A stretch of 64,000 nt of DNA, taken from positions 124,001 through 188,000 of the forward strand of contig CABIZX010000004.1 in NCBI GenBank assembly GCA_902363375.1. The letters run 5' to 3'. The notes below the pieces were generated by a model. The model was not told the DNA's origin, searched no databases, and worked only from the letters and a program-made list of their open reading frames with translations. Both the position numbers and the translations under genes were made by a program. The DNA is from Clostridiaceae bacterium (GTDB taxonomy: Bacteria; Bacillota; Clostridia; Clostridiales; Clostridiaceae). Below are positions 46,131 through 55,253 of this stretch, one piece after another (the stretch's first letter is position 1; every line of letters begins with the position of its first letter).

Positions 46131-47231
46131 TTATAATTTTAGTTTAATAATATTAGTTTCTCGAAGAAAGTTAGGTAAACTATACATAATTAAAACTTCA
46201 TCAAAATCATTATTACTTATATAAGTGTTTACATTTATCATAAACGCTCTTAAATCTACCACATGAATTTCCTCAAAGTTCATAGTTAAAAATGGAATCA
46301 TAGAATTTCCAAAGGAATCTTTAAAAATTACTAGCTTTTTACCATTATCAAATCTTTTGTTTTTTATGATAGTAAGTCCATTATTACCTCTTAAAAACAT
46401 AGAGTATTTATCTCTTGTATTTAAATACTCATAATCATATAAATTATCATATATTTCGTCTTCTATTTTCATTTCTATGTCTTTAAATTCATAATACTCT
46501 AATGTATCTGCTATAGAATTAAAAGCTTTTGACCTTGAAAAATAGCTTCCATAAAAATTATCTATAGACTCTTTATTTAATCTATTTATATCTATCGGTG
46601 TTCCTCCTATACTTTCTATAAACTCTTTATATCCTAAATATGCTCCATAAGTAGTCCAATGATGATCTGTTCTATAATAAATATATTCATCCCTATTATT
46701 CTGCATAATACTTAATAAGTTAATGTTATTAGCTTCTATTACTTTGTTATAGATGTCCTCAATAACTTTTTCTTGATTTACCACCGGTGCACCTATAGGA
46801 AGTTTATCTTTATATACTTCATAGGAACTAGGAATTATCATAAATGAAATATGTTCTTTACGTTTTTCTATAAACTTATTTACCCCTTCAATATTATGCT
46901 TCAATCTATCTTCATTAATATCATTAAGTTTCTCAAAAAGATAATTATCTTTACCATAAATAATGCCATTATTTTCGACTTTACCAAGAATATATTCACT
47001 TCTAGATTTTAAGTTAATCCATTGATTCCTACCTATAAATTGATCATTTATATATTCCTCATATCTCTTAGGAAATGTTCCATCAAGGAAGTCCTTTATA
47101 GTAAATTTTACTTTGGCTCTTAAATTTCTATTTTCCATATCTGAAAATTTTTTATCTGGAGTTACCATATCTATAAGTGTGAACACTAAAATTATACTAA
47201 GAAAAACATGCAATAAATAATTTTTTTTCAA
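46131..47231 (-). CDS. DHHW family protein (AlgJ/AlgX-like O-acetylation partner)
   Basis: A 366-residue protein with one N-terminal membrane anchor (about 5-22) and an extracellular SGNH-like domain. Key motifs are YRTDHHWTTYGAY (the DHHW box, near residue 190) and FKDSFGNSMIPFL (a GDS-like serine, near 305). AlgJ/AlgX-type proteins accept acetyl groups from an MBOAT partner and move them onto polysaccharide outside the cell. The MBOAT gene lies 10 bases upstream on the same strand, and a DUF4358 lipoprotein gene precedes that. The target polymer is not visible in the window. Confidence 0.85.
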   Translation of the reverse strand: MKKNYLLHVFLSIILVFTLIDMVTPDKKFSDMENRNLRAKVKFTIKDFLDGTFPKRYEEYINDQFIGRNQWINLKSRSEYILGKVENNGIIYGKDNYLFEKLNDINEDRLKHNIEGVNKFIEKRKEHISFMIIPSSYEVYKDKLPIGAPVVNQEKVIEDIYNKVIEANNINLLSIMQNNRDEYIYYRTDHHWTTYGAYLGYKEFIESIGGTPIDINRLNKESIDNFYGSYFSRSKAFNSIADTLEYYEFKDIEMKIEDEIYDNLYDYEYLNTRDKYSMFLRGNNGLTIIKNKRFDNGKKLVIFKDSFGNSMIPFLTMNFEEIHVVDLRAFMINVNTYISNNDFDEVLIMYSLPNFLRETNIIKLKL

Positions 47232-47241
47232 TGTTATCCTC

Positions 47242-48618
47242 CTAAAATCTAAAATATAAGAATGGATTGTAAGTAGAATCTACCAAATAAGCTATAGATA
47301 TTAAAAATATTATAATTAACAATATTGTCTTTAATATATCTATTTTCATGATTTTTTCGTACAGCTTTTCTATAATAGGTATTGAAAATATAGTAGCTAC
47401 AATTAAAATTATTCCATAATTTCTTAGATAGTAGTATATATCTAATCTAAAATCTAAACTGAATAGTTTTACAATATATTCCTTAGCAACAGATAAATCT
47501 GTTATAGCAAATAATGTCCATCCTATTAACAGAAAAAAAATCACATATACATGAGAAATAAATCTATGCTTATCTAAGAATTTTATAAATCCAAACTTTT
47601 CTATGGAAATTAATAAAAAGAAAAGCAACCCCCAAAGTATAAAATTATAGCTAGCTCCATGCCAGAAGCCTGTTAAAAACCATACTAAAAATAAATTAAA
47701 AATCATTCTAGATTTTTTTACCCTATTTCCTCCTAATGGAAAGTACAGATATTCTTTAAACCAATCCCCCAAAGTTATATGCCATCTACGCCAAAATTCT
47801 GATATACTTTTTGATATATATGGATAATTGAAGTTTCTAGGAAAGCTAAATCCTAGCATATTTCCTAATCCAATAGCCATAAGGGAATATCCACTAAAAT
47901 CGAAGTATATTTGGAAAGCAAAGGCAATAATACCTAACCAAGCTAAAGGCATAGATATATTGGATATACCCATAGCTTCTATTTCACTCCAAAGCATACC
48001 TATATTGTTAGCAATTAAAACCTTCTTCCCTAAACCAAATATAAATAATTCTATACCTTTCTCTATTTGATTTTTATTTACTACTCTTTCCTTTAGTTCT
48101 TCATTTATATCTGTGTATTTTACTATAGGACCAGCTATAAGCTGTGGAAATAAGCATACAAAGGCTCCAAAATTTATTATATTTTTCTCTGCTTCAACTT
48201 TTCCTTTAAATACATCTATAGTGTATGACATAGTTTGAAAGGTATAAAAACTTATACCTAAAGGTAAAGTTATTTTTATTTGACTTAAGCTCAATCCAAA
48301 TAATAAATTTATATTATCTACAAAAAAATTAAAGTATTTAAAGAAAATTAATATACCTAAATTAAATAGAATAGAAATACACAAAAGTGCTATGGACATG
48401 TATCTTTTTCTTCTATATTTTTCTATTCCTCTACTTACAAAATAATCTACTCCTATTGATGCAATCATTATAAAAAAGTATTTTGCTTCTCCCCATGAAT
48501 AAAATATTAAACTAATTACTAATAGTATAAAATTTCTATATTTCCTAGGAGAAATAAAATATATGATTAATGTTATTGGCAAAAATCTAAATATAAATAC
48601 AATACTACTAAATACCAT
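47242..48618 (-). CDS. MBOAT family O-acyltransferase (AlgI/DltB/PatA-like)
   Basis: A 458-residue membrane-bound O-acyltransferase with about 11-12 helices. Signature parts are LPLGISFYTFQTMSYTIDVFKG, FPQLIAGPIVKY, FDFSGYSLMAIGLGNMLGF, FWRRWHITLGDWFKEYLYFPLGG and the active-site histidine in TGFWHGASYNFILWG. It transfers an acyl group, normally acetyl, across the membrane. It is followed within 10 bases by its DHHW partner. DltB is unlikely, since no dltA, C or D gene is present. A 134-bp structured element separates it from the DUF4358 gene upstream. Confidence 0.92.
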   Translation of the reverse strand: MVFSSIVFIFRFLPITLIIYFISPRKYRNFILLVISLIFYSWGEAKYFFIMIASIGVDYFVSRGIEKYRRKRYMSIALLCISILFNLGILIFFKYFNFFVDNINLLFGLSLSQIKITLPLGISFYTFQTMSYTIDVFKGKVEAEKNIINFGAFVCLFPQLIAGPIVKYTDINEELKERVVNKNQIEKGIELFIFGLGKKVLIANNIGMLWSEIEAMGISNISMPLAWLGIIAFAFQIYFDFSGYSLMAIGLGNMLGFSFPRNFNYPYISKSISEFWRRWHITLGDWFKEYLYFPLGGNRVKKSRMIFNLFLVWFLTGFWHGASYNFILWGLLFFLLISIEKFGFIKFLDKHRFISHVYVIFFLLIGWTLFAITDLSVAKEYIVKLFSLDFRLDIYYYLRNYGIILIVATIFSIPIIEKLYEKIMKIDILKTILLIIIFLISIAYLVDSTYNPFLYFRF

Positions 48619-48652
48619 ACCGCTTCCTCTTAAATTATATGTTATTAAAACA

Positions 48653-48786
48653 GGGGCTTCGCAAAATAAACTAATCTAAATAAATATTTAAGCTACTCTT
48701 ATATTATTAACGCTCATACTGTTCGGAATATTAGAGATACCTTAAATATTTTACATACCATTAGTAATATATTTTACGAAAGCCCC
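48653..48786. repeat. 134-bp nested inverted-repeat element between DUF4358 and MBOAT genes
   Basis: Three nested stems: GGGGCTTCGCAAAATA (48653-48668) with 48771-48786, AAATATTTAAG (48682-48692) with 48741-48751, and CTCTTATATT (48696-48705) with 48727-48736. Nearly the whole element is self-complementary. It starts 12 bases past the DUF4358 stop. Confidence 0.75.
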
Positions 48787-48797
48787 ATTCATTTCTA

Positions 48798-49295
48798 CTA
48801 CTTTAAAGCTTCATTAAATATGTCTATAGCTTTTTGTGAACTATTTAATCCTTCTTCATAATCTGGAATTATGAGTAAACCAACATAATTTCCTACTACT
48901 TGAATTTTAGCTCCTTCAATAGCTTCTGCTTCTCCTGGATAAAATGCTTCTGCTTTTTTATCCTCTATAACCTTCTCTAAAGAAGCCTTAACTGAATCTA
49001 CTTTTCCTTCTTTAGCCTTTACCACTGCCAATGTTTCTAATCCTGTATTAACCATTCCCTTTTCTATAGTATACTCCTCAACATCATCTAAATTTAAATG
49101 AAATTGATTTTTCACTAATTCCTCATCTACAGGCCCAGTCATTCTTATCTCTATACCTTCTTTAATACTATTTACAATTTCAGAAGTAGGTACATTTTTG
49201 TTAGTATTCTGATTTGAATCTCCATCCTGAGACGAACACCCTACTAATCCTAAAATCATAATTCCAGTCAACAAAATGCTAATTATCTTTTTCAT
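48798..49295 (-). CDS. DUF4358 family lipoprotein
   Basis: A 165-residue secreted lipoprotein. The signal peptide (residues 1-18) ends in the lipobox LVGC (Cys20), followed by a Ser/Asn-rich linker and a single DUF4358 domain (about 38-165) with IEIRMTGPVDEELVKNQF, an EYTIEKGMVNTGLETLAVVK strand and a terminal VGNYVGLLIIPDYEE. The function is unknown, but in Clostridia the family recurs next to MBOAT and DHHW genes, as here, and so probably belongs to the same surface O-acylation pathway. It is separated from the MBOAT gene by the structured 134-bp element. Its ribosome binding site is AAGGAGG. Confidence 0.82.
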   Translation of the reverse strand: MKKIISILLTGIMILGLVGCSSQDGDSNQNTNKNVPTSEIVNSIKEGIEIRMTGPVDEELVKNQFHLNLDDVEEYTIEKGMVNTGLETLAVVKAKEGKVDSVKASLEKVIEDKKAEAFYPGEAEAIEGAKIQVVGNYVGLLIIPDYEEGLNSSQKAIDIFNEALK

Positions 49296-49379
49296 GAATT
49301 TCCTCCTTAAGTTAAATACTTATTAATTATTACACCTTTAATACGAGATAACTATCAAAAAGTATCACTATTTTTCACT

Positions 49380-51449
49380 TTATAAAAATTCATTTTTTAT
49401 AAAGATGTAATTATTAATCCTGTCATTTCCTCGATTACATTCTAAGATTAGTCTATTATATACATCACTGGAGCTATTTCCATCAATCCTTTTATATGTA
49501 CCATCTTCTAGTAATACCCTACTATTGACTTCATCTTCCATATATAGTCTTAAAACTCTCTTTATTCTTTCTCTATTTTTATAGCTTTCTACTGGAATCA
49601 TTACTTCTATTCTTCTATCTAAATTTCTTTTCATCATATCTGCACTAGATAAAAATATTTCTTCTTCACCACAATTATAAAAATAGAATATTCTACTATG
49701 CTCTAAAAATCTTCCAACTATACTCTTTAATTCTATATTAGTAGTGTTGTAATTTTTTACAATCTCACTTAAGGTACACATTCCTCTAACTATAAGTGTT
49801 ATACTCACACCTTTCTCTCCAGCTTCAATAATCTTTTTTATAATCTTATTATCTGTAATGCCATTTGCCTTTAAAATTATCCTTCCTTTAAATCCTCTGT
49901 TAACATTATTTATTTCATTCTCTATTAATGATATAATTTTATCTCTAAAACTATATGGTGATATAGTGGTTTTATATAACTCTATATTTTGTTTTGTTCC
50001 CGTAATCATGTTAAATATTCTACTTATATCTTCTACTATATACGGATCGCAAGTGAAAAGACTCAAATCTGTATACACTTGTGCCGTGATTTCATTATAA
50101 TTTCCAGTGCTCATATTTACATATCTTTTTAATCCAAATTTATCTTTTCTTACTACCATCATTAACTTACAATGAGTCTTTAATCCATTAACTCCATATA
50201 TAACTTTACATCCTATTGATCTTAACTCATTTACTAATTTAATATTTTTTTCTTCATTAAATCTTGCTTTTACCTCTACTATAACCGTAACCTCTTTTCC
50301 TAATTTAGCAGCTATTTTTAATGCTTCTACAATAGGTGAATTTTCATTAATTCTATATAGAGTTAATTTTATAGCCACTACTTTATCATCTTTAGCTGCT
50401 TCATCTATCAACTTAATTGTTGGGATAAAGGAGTCAAATGGAAGATGAATTAGTATATCCTCTTCATCTATAGCTTTGAATATACTCTTATCATTATTTA
50501 TAGGTAAGTTCTTTTTATAGTCTTCAAATTTTAACTCTGATAAATTGCAGTCTAAATATATAAAATTTAAAAATTTCATATCTATAGGTCCATCAATTAA
50601 GTATATATTTTCTTTGCTGATTTTTAATTTTGAAGTTAATATCCTTAAAATATCTTTCTCTATATTTTTTTCTACTTCTAACCTAAGTATTGTACTCTGC
50701 TTTTGTTCTCTAATATTCTCAGACAAGGCATCTAAAATGTCTTCATCCCTATTTATTTTAATATTAACATCATAACTTCTAGTTATTCTAAATACTATCA
50801 TAGATAAAATCTTAGACTTATTTAATAACTTATCTATATTTGCTTTTATTAAATCTTCTATTAATACATACCTAAACATACTAGACTTTGAAGGCAACTT
50901 AATAACTCTATCTAAAAATTTAGGTATTGTTATAACACAAATTCTTTTAATATAATCTTCTTCTATTGTTATACATATATTTAGTGACTTGCTTTCAATT
51001 TTAGGAAATGGTTTAGTACCATCAATAGTTATTGGCGTAAGTGCTGAAAAAATATGTCTGTTAAAATATCTTCTTAGATAATAAATATCTTTTTCATCTA
51101 ACTCCTCTATGTTACATATATTAATATCACTTTTCCTATATAAATTAATAAGTTGGCTATTATAATATTTATATTCATTGTTTATATTTACTTTTATATC
51201 CTCTATTAAAGATTTAATATCTTCATCAATATCACTATTATTTTTTTTATTAATTCTTCTTTCATTAATTAATCTCCCAAGCTTAACTTCAAAAAACTCA
51301 TCTAAATTAGAACTGAAAATAGCTAAAAATTTTCCTCTCTCCAATATAGGATTTTCTCTTTCCGTAGCTTCTGATAAAACTCTTTCATTAAATTTCAGCC
51401 AACTAAAATATTTATAAACTTTTTTGCAATTCACTACTGTATGTTTCAT
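49380..51449 (-). CDS. ppk1: Polyphosphate kinase 1
   Basis: A 689-residue enzyme that makes polyphosphate from ATP and can run in reverse. It shows the PPK1 layout: an N-terminal helical domain (YFSWLKFNERVLSEA), a middle domain, and two PLD-like C-terminal domains with the phosphorylated histidine in NGLKTHCKLMMVVRK (near 437) and the second site in GRFLEHSRIFYFYNCGEEEIFLSSADMM (near 575-600). The start is ATG 51449 behind a GGGG site; a longer in-frame reading to 51470 contains the ribosome binding site. It is divergent from the exopolyphosphatase gene, only 142 bases away, so synthesis and breakdown are encoded back to back. Confidence 0.94.
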   Translation of the reverse strand: MKHTVVNCKKVYKYFSWLKFNERVLSEATERENPILERGKFLAIFSSNLDEFFEVKLGRLINERRINKKNNSDIDEDIKSLIEDIKVNINNEYKYYNSQLINLYRKSDINICNIEELDEKDIYYLRRYFNRHIFSALTPITIDGTKPFPKIESKSLNICITIEEDYIKRICVITIPKFLDRVIKLPSKSSMFRYVLIEDLIKANIDKLLNKSKILSMIVFRITRSYDVNIKINRDEDILDALSENIREQKQSTILRLEVEKNIEKDILRILTSKLKISKENIYLIDGPIDMKFLNFIYLDCNLSELKFEDYKKNLPINNDKSIFKAIDEEDILIHLPFDSFIPTIKLIDEAAKDDKVVAIKLTLYRINENSPIVEALKIAAKLGKEVTVIVEVKARFNEEKNIKLVNELRSIGCKVIYGVNGLKTHCKLMMVVRKDKFGLKRYVNMSTGNYNEITAQVYTDLSLFTCDPYIVEDISRIFNMITGTKQNIELYKTTISPYSFRDKIISLIENEINNVNRGFKGRIILKANGITDNKIIKKIIEAGEKGVSITLIVRGMCTLSEIVKNYNTTNIELKSIVGRFLEHSRIFYFYNCGEEEIFLSSADMMKRNLDRRIEVMIPVESYKNRERIKRVLRLYMEDEVNSRVLLEDGTYKRIDGNSSSDVYNRLILECNRGNDRINNYIFIKNEFL

Positions 51450-51591
51450 TTTGAGCACCCCATAAGTCATAATGATATTTACCTAAATTTAGGTTACCCA
51501 CTTTCTTTATATTATATGTTTATTTATGTGATATTTTATTGTTTTCATCGTATAATTAATAAAAGAGCTTTTTGTTGGAGGTATTTAGCAT

Positions 51592-52563
51592 ATGAATAAC
51601 ATTGGTATTATAGATATTGGTTCCAATACGATTCATCTATTAATTGTTAATGTAGATGATAATTCAAATCCAAAGATTATTGATGAAGATAAAGACCATT
51701 TAAGGCTCGGTGCTACTTTAGCTACTAATAAAACTATAAGCATTGAAAAAATTTTAGATTTAATAACTATTTTGAAAAAGTTTCTACGCTCTTGTATTAT
51801 AAACAAGGTTTCTAAAGTCATTGCCGTAGCTACAGAAGCTTTAAGAGTAGCTGATAACAGTACCTATATACTAGATCTAATAAAAAAACATACAGGAATC
51901 TTAGTTCAAATTCTCACCCCTAAAGAGGAAGCATATTTTTCATATCTCGGCGCCCTTTCTACTTGTAATTTAGAAAAAGGTATCATAATGGATACCGGGG
52001 GGAATAGTACTGAATTAATTTTTGTAGAAGCTGGTATGTTTACAAATTACACTAGTATTCCTCTCGGTTCTATTAATCTAACTGAGAAAATAAAAGTTGA
52101 TAATCGTGGTAGATATTTAAGTTGCGATTATACTGAAGACTTTTTTTACAAAATATTTTCTAATATACCCTGGATTAATGATTTTTACGAGAGCACTTTA
52201 GTTGGCATTGGTGGAACTTTTAAAAACCTTGGTAAAGTATATAATAATTATTTAAATAAAACATGTATATCTGATAACATAATAGAACTTTCTAACCCTT
52301 CTGAACTAAAAAACCTTTGTCAGAGCCTTAAAGTCTTAAGTCTTAAAGACAGGCGAAATTTAAGAGGTCTTTCTAAAAAACGTACTGATATTATATTAGG
52401 CGGATGTGAAATAATAAATCATTTTATAAATTACTGTGACTTTTCCAATATTATTATATGCAACGAGGGTTTAAGAACTGGAATATTAAATAATTACTTA
52501 AATTTTAATAATAAAAATCTTAATGAAACATTAAGTTCTCTTGAATCCACCATCGATATCTAA
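51592..52563 (+). CDS. ppx: Exopolyphosphatase (Ppx/GppA family)
   Basis: A 323-residue ASKHA-fold phosphatase with the family motifs in order: NIGIIDIGSNTIHLLI (phosphate 1, residues 3-18), AVATEALRVA (near 82), LTPKEEAYFSYLGAL (near 108), IIMDTGGNSTELIFV (phosphate 2, near 130) and GIGGTFKNLG (adenosine-like, near 205). It lacks the long C-terminal helical domains of Escherichia coli Ppx and is close in size to the short Gram-positive/archaeal form. It may degrade polyphosphate or pppGpp. It is divergent from ppk1 and was probably selected with it. The ATG follows TTGGAGG. Confidence 0.88.
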   Translation: MNNIGIIDIGSNTIHLLIVNVDDNSNPKIIDEDKDHLRLGATLATNKTISIEKILDLITILKKFLRSCIINKVSKVIAVATEALRVADNSTYILDLIKKHTGILVQILTPKEEAYFSYLGALSTCNLEKGIIMDTGGNSTELIFVEAGMFTNYTSIPLGSINLTEKIKVDNRGRYLSCDYTEDFFYKIFSNIPWINDFYESTLVGIGGTFKNLGKVYNNYLNKTCISDNIIELSNPSELKNLCQSLKVLSLKDRRNLRGLSKKRTDIILGGCEIINHFINYCDFSNIIICNEGLRTGILNNYLNFNNKNLNETLSSLESTIDI

Positions 52564-52683
52564 TATTTTAAAAAGTTAAATATTTATATGTTTTCATAGA
52601 AAACTTAATACAAGCTTCCATATACTTCTTCATAGTAATTTAAATAACTTTATAAATAATAAAGTATATTAATCCTAAATAAT

Positions 52684-52714
52684 AAAAAACCAAGATAAAA
52701 CATCTTGGTTTTTA
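52684..52714 (-). terminator. Terminator of the CD0519/CD1768-like gene
   Basis: AAAACCAAGAT and ATCTTGGTTTT form an 11-bp stem with a short A/C-rich loop; A-runs and T-runs flank it on both strands. Confidence 0.85.
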
Positions 52715-52717
52715 TTA

Positions 52718-53887
52718 TTATATAAATCTTGACATGATCAAATATATAAAATGAGCCACTATACCAGCTGCTAGTCCACCAAACGTATGACTAAAAATAG
52801 CCTTACCTGTTAACTCTCTACATTTCAGTCCATCCATCATCGCAACATGAGTACTTAAATACCCACTCCAACACATTCCCATAGCAGTAAATACAGCTAT
52901 TTCATTGCCTCCTATTAAACCCTTTTGCAACATTTCAGGTACTAAACTAATTGCAGCTCCAGCTGCTCCTAAAGATGTTATTGGAAATGCTATAGCTTCT
53001 GGACTTTGGAATCCAAATAGAGGAACTAATATAAATTGTAATTTTTCCCCAATCCATGGTAAAAGTCCAATTCCTTCTGATGCCGCTCCAGTATAAACTC
53101 CAGTAGCCGAAGGTCCATTAGTAAGCATTAGAACTAAAGTACAAATTATCAAAACTCCTGGAATTATAGCAAGTCCCATTTGTACCCCTGATTCTCCGCC
53201 TTCAAGCATGGCAGCCATAAATCTTTCTCCAACGCTACCATCTCTAATTTCCCTATACTTCATCATGTCAAAGCTAGTGTCACTATCTTGTACACACATC
53301 TCTTCTTTTCCATATATTTTTGATGTTTGTCTAAGCATAAGCCTAGTGCTTACAATGCTTCCTATCACAGCTCCTATATTACCTATTATAGCTGGCAATA
53401 TAAAGCTCTCTCCTGTAGGTGATTTTTGTCCCATCATATAGGTAGTAATAATTAATCCCATTCCAAAGGCTGTTCCTAAATTAGTTAAAGCTGGCAGTTG
53501 ATATTTCTTAAAATATCTCCTAAACCCTTTATCTTCTGCCAACGTAAGTATAGCTGGGTTATCAGAAAGATAAGTAGTCAGAACTCCTATAGTGCTTGCT
53601 CCTGGTAAGTCATAAAGGGGCTTCATTAGTGGTGATAGTAATTTATTAATTAAAGATACTACACCAAATTCTGATAGAAGTGCAGATATAGCACCTGCTA
53701 ATACAGCAATAGCCATTATATAAAAAACTGTGTTAAGTAATAAGCTATAGGCAGTCTCCATTAGGGTATTAAACATATTTATGGTTCCCATAATACTTCC
53801 CATACCTATAAAAACACCTAAAAATATAATTAGAAATATAATCCCTTCTTTACTAACGGACTTTTTTAAACCCTTCTTCTGCGTCAA
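52718..53887 (-). CDS. Gate-domain membrane protein, CD0519/CD1768 family
   Basis: A 389-residue polytopic membrane protein (about nine helices) with two Gate-type halves (nucleoside-recognition-like): LLSEFGVVSLINKLLSPLMKPLYDLPGASTIGVLTTYLSDNPAIL in the first half and LAIIPGVLIICTLVLML plus LPWIGEKLQFILVPLFGFQSPEAIAFP in the second. The domain occurs in SpmA/SpmB, FeoB and nucleoside transporters. The full-length pattern is that of the clostridial CD0519/CD1768 group, whose substrate is unknown. It is monocistronic with its own terminator. The IS200 relic lies just upstream of its promoter region. Confidence 0.72.
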   Translation of the reverse strand: MTQKKGLKKSVSKEGIIFLIIFLGVFIGMGSIMGTINMFNTLMETAYSLLLNTVFYIMAIAVLAGAISALLSEFGVVSLINKLLSPLMKPLYDLPGASTIGVLTTYLSDNPAILTLAEDKGFRRYFKKYQLPALTNLGTAFGMGLIITTYMMGQKSPTGESFILPAIIGNIGAVIGSIVSTRLMLRQTSKIYGKEEMCVQDSDTSFDMMKYREIRDGSVGERFMAAMLEGGESGVQMGLAIIPGVLIICTLVLMLTNGPSATGVYTGAASEGIGLLPWIGEKLQFILVPLFGFQSPEAIAFPITSLGAAGAAISLVPEMLQKGLIGGNEIAVFTAMGMCWSGYLSTHVAMMDGLKCRELTGKAIFSHTFGGLAAGIVAHFIYLIMSRFI

Positions 53888-54146
53888 TTATTTTTCCCCC
53901 TATCTTAGATTTTAAATCTTTTATGAATATTCCATCTATATTATGAATTATTTATCAATTATTGTCAATAATTATTATTAGTAAATTATTTTCAATTTTA
54001 TTTCATTTATATAAATATATTGCATACAATTTTATATATGAAAGTTTAATAAAACACCTTTCCATTTTTATAAATTTTATCTTTATTAATGTATTCGTTT
54101 GCACTTTTTTCTATTTTTACCTTGTTAACAATTTGTAAACATACCT

Positions 54147-54212
54147 CTATACAAATACAATGTGGTATTTATAGTTCCATTTTGTATGTGATAAACTATG
54201 TATATCACTCAT
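54147..54212 (-). pseudogene. tnpA: IS200/IS605-type TnpA transposase, N-terminal remnant
   Basis: On the minus strand an ATG at 54212 opens a frame reading MSDIHSLSHTKWNYKYHIVF, followed by V and a TAG stop at 54147-54149. The HTKWNCKYHIVF-type start is the hallmark of IS200 TnpA (Y1 HUH transposase). The HUH motif, catalytic tyrosine and everything after residue 21 are gone, and the sequence beyond the stop does not continue the protein in any frame that I could recognise. A GAGG ribosome binding site lies 8 bases upstream. It is clearly a dead fragment. Confidence 0.8.
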
Positions 54213-54326
54213 TTAAATGACCTCTTCTTGATTATTAATTGTAGTTGCCAGATCACAATTAATAATCAGAAGGAGTTTTTCACCGCTGAAAACTTTATGA
54301 AACCCCACGTCTAACACAGGGTTTTC
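54147..54326 (-). mobile_element. IS200 left-end remnant with leader hairpins
   Basis: Upstream of the tnpA start, on the minus strand, lie a subterminal hairpin (54299-54326: GAAAACCC/GGGGTTTC), a second small stem (54275-54293), and a long stem (54230-54242 with 54255-54267, extended by a CTTCT/AGAAG pairing) that abuts the tnpA ribosome binding site. This matches the known IS200 layout of a left-end hairpin plus a translation-inhibiting leader stem. The right end and most of tnpA are missing. Confidence 0.72.
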
Positions 54327-54336
54327 TAATACAATA

Positions 54337-54371
54337 AAAAGTATCTAGAATTTAATTTTCTAGATACTCCT
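54337..54371 (-). terminator. Terminator of the acyl-ACP thioesterase gene
   Basis: AGTATCTAGAA (54340-54350) and TTCTAGATACT (54358-54368) form a perfect stem; on the minus strand TTTTTATTG follows. Confidence 0.85.
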
Positions 54372-54398
54372 ATACAAATCATATTTAATTCTATATGT

Positions 54399-55133
54399 TT
54401 AAAATTTTAACCTGCACTGAAAGAACTCTTGATTTGATACTTTAGAAGTTCCATTGATACAATAACAACTATTCTCTTCATCCTCAATAAACTTATTCAT
54501 TATTAATACATCATCAAACTTAATTTCTTTAATAAAATTAAGCTGCATATAAGATATATGCTTTTCCCTATGCCAATCTAAAGAAAAGAAATCCTCTATA
54601 AAAGAAATATACCTGGCATTATTAACGTGATTATTGATATCTATATCATTATAATATAACTTTCTTTCAATAGTTTCTATAGGTTCACCTGGCATTCTTA
54701 TTTTATTAAGTTTATTATCGTTAACATTTCCTACATTAATATCTATATCTACAGGACATGCCGATGGCTTTTGTGGAAATCTAGTGTTAATATCTACAAT
54801 TAAATAATATATCAATGCTCTACCAATAACCTGCCCATCTTTATCTTCAATCTTAAATCTTCTTTTCATAAAGACTTTTTCTCGTCCACCTAAACAAGTT
54901 TCTATAGTTATATCTTCTCCAACTTTAGGGTATCTCTCTATAGTTAATTCTACTCTAGATACTACCCAAAATAGACCATGTTTCATCATAGACTCAAAAT
55001 CTACACCTAAAATCTGAGCATGACCTTCTGCAACTTGCTGGATATAATCCATTATGGTAAATAGTTTTACATTTCCTTTAAAGTCTCCTTCATGAAACTT
55101 TATAGCAAACTTTTCTTTATAGCTTAGTTCCAA
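54399..55133 (-). CDS. Acyl-ACP thioesterase (FatA/FatB-like)
   Basis: A 244-residue double-hotdog thioesterase. The first hotdog contains FHEGDFKGNVKLFTIMDYIQQVAEGHA and the substrate-facing LFWVVSRVELTIERYPKVGE. The second carries the catalytic Asn/His stretch YNDIDINNHVNNARYISFIEDF (near 165-185). It releases free fatty acid from acyl-ACP at the end of fatty acid synthesis; the chain-length preference is not predictable by eye. Bacterial members of PF01643 are common in clostridia. It stands alone with its own terminator, divergent from the phosphodiesterase gene. Confidence 0.92.
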   Translation of the reverse strand: MELSYKEKFAIKFHEGDFKGNVKLFTIMDYIQQVAEGHAQILGVDFESMMKHGLFWVVSRVELTIERYPKVGEDITIETCLGGREKVFMKRRFKIEDKDGQVIGRALIYYLIVDINTRFPQKPSACPVDIDINVGNVNDNKLNKIRMPGEPIETIERKLYYNDIDINNHVNNARYISFIEDFFSLDWHREKHISYMQLNFIKEIKFDDVLIMNKFIEDEENSCYCINGTSKVSNQEFFQCRLKF

Positions 55134-55253
55134 AATTACACCTTCTTACGCTCTTTTTTCCTTAATCTCATATTATTATCTTATTTTGTAGATTTAATAA
55201 CAAAATTAGTATATCATAATTTATATATAACATAAAGTTAAGGAGAATAAGTT

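Larger units (their letters stand above)
53888..54398. other. 511-bp gap holding an IS200 remnant and a terminator
   Basis: Bases 54147-54326 are the 5-prime end of an IS200/IS605-type element; 54340-54368 is the thioesterase terminator. The remainder (53888-54146) is A/T-rich and holds nothing recognisable beyond the upstream region of the Gate-domain gene. Confidence 0.7.

Noticed and set aside
54213..54326. A structured leader that first looked like a riboswitch or small RNA
   Set aside because: Its stems sit directly before an IS200 tnpA start and match the known IS200 left-end layout, so the mobile-element reading explains it better.
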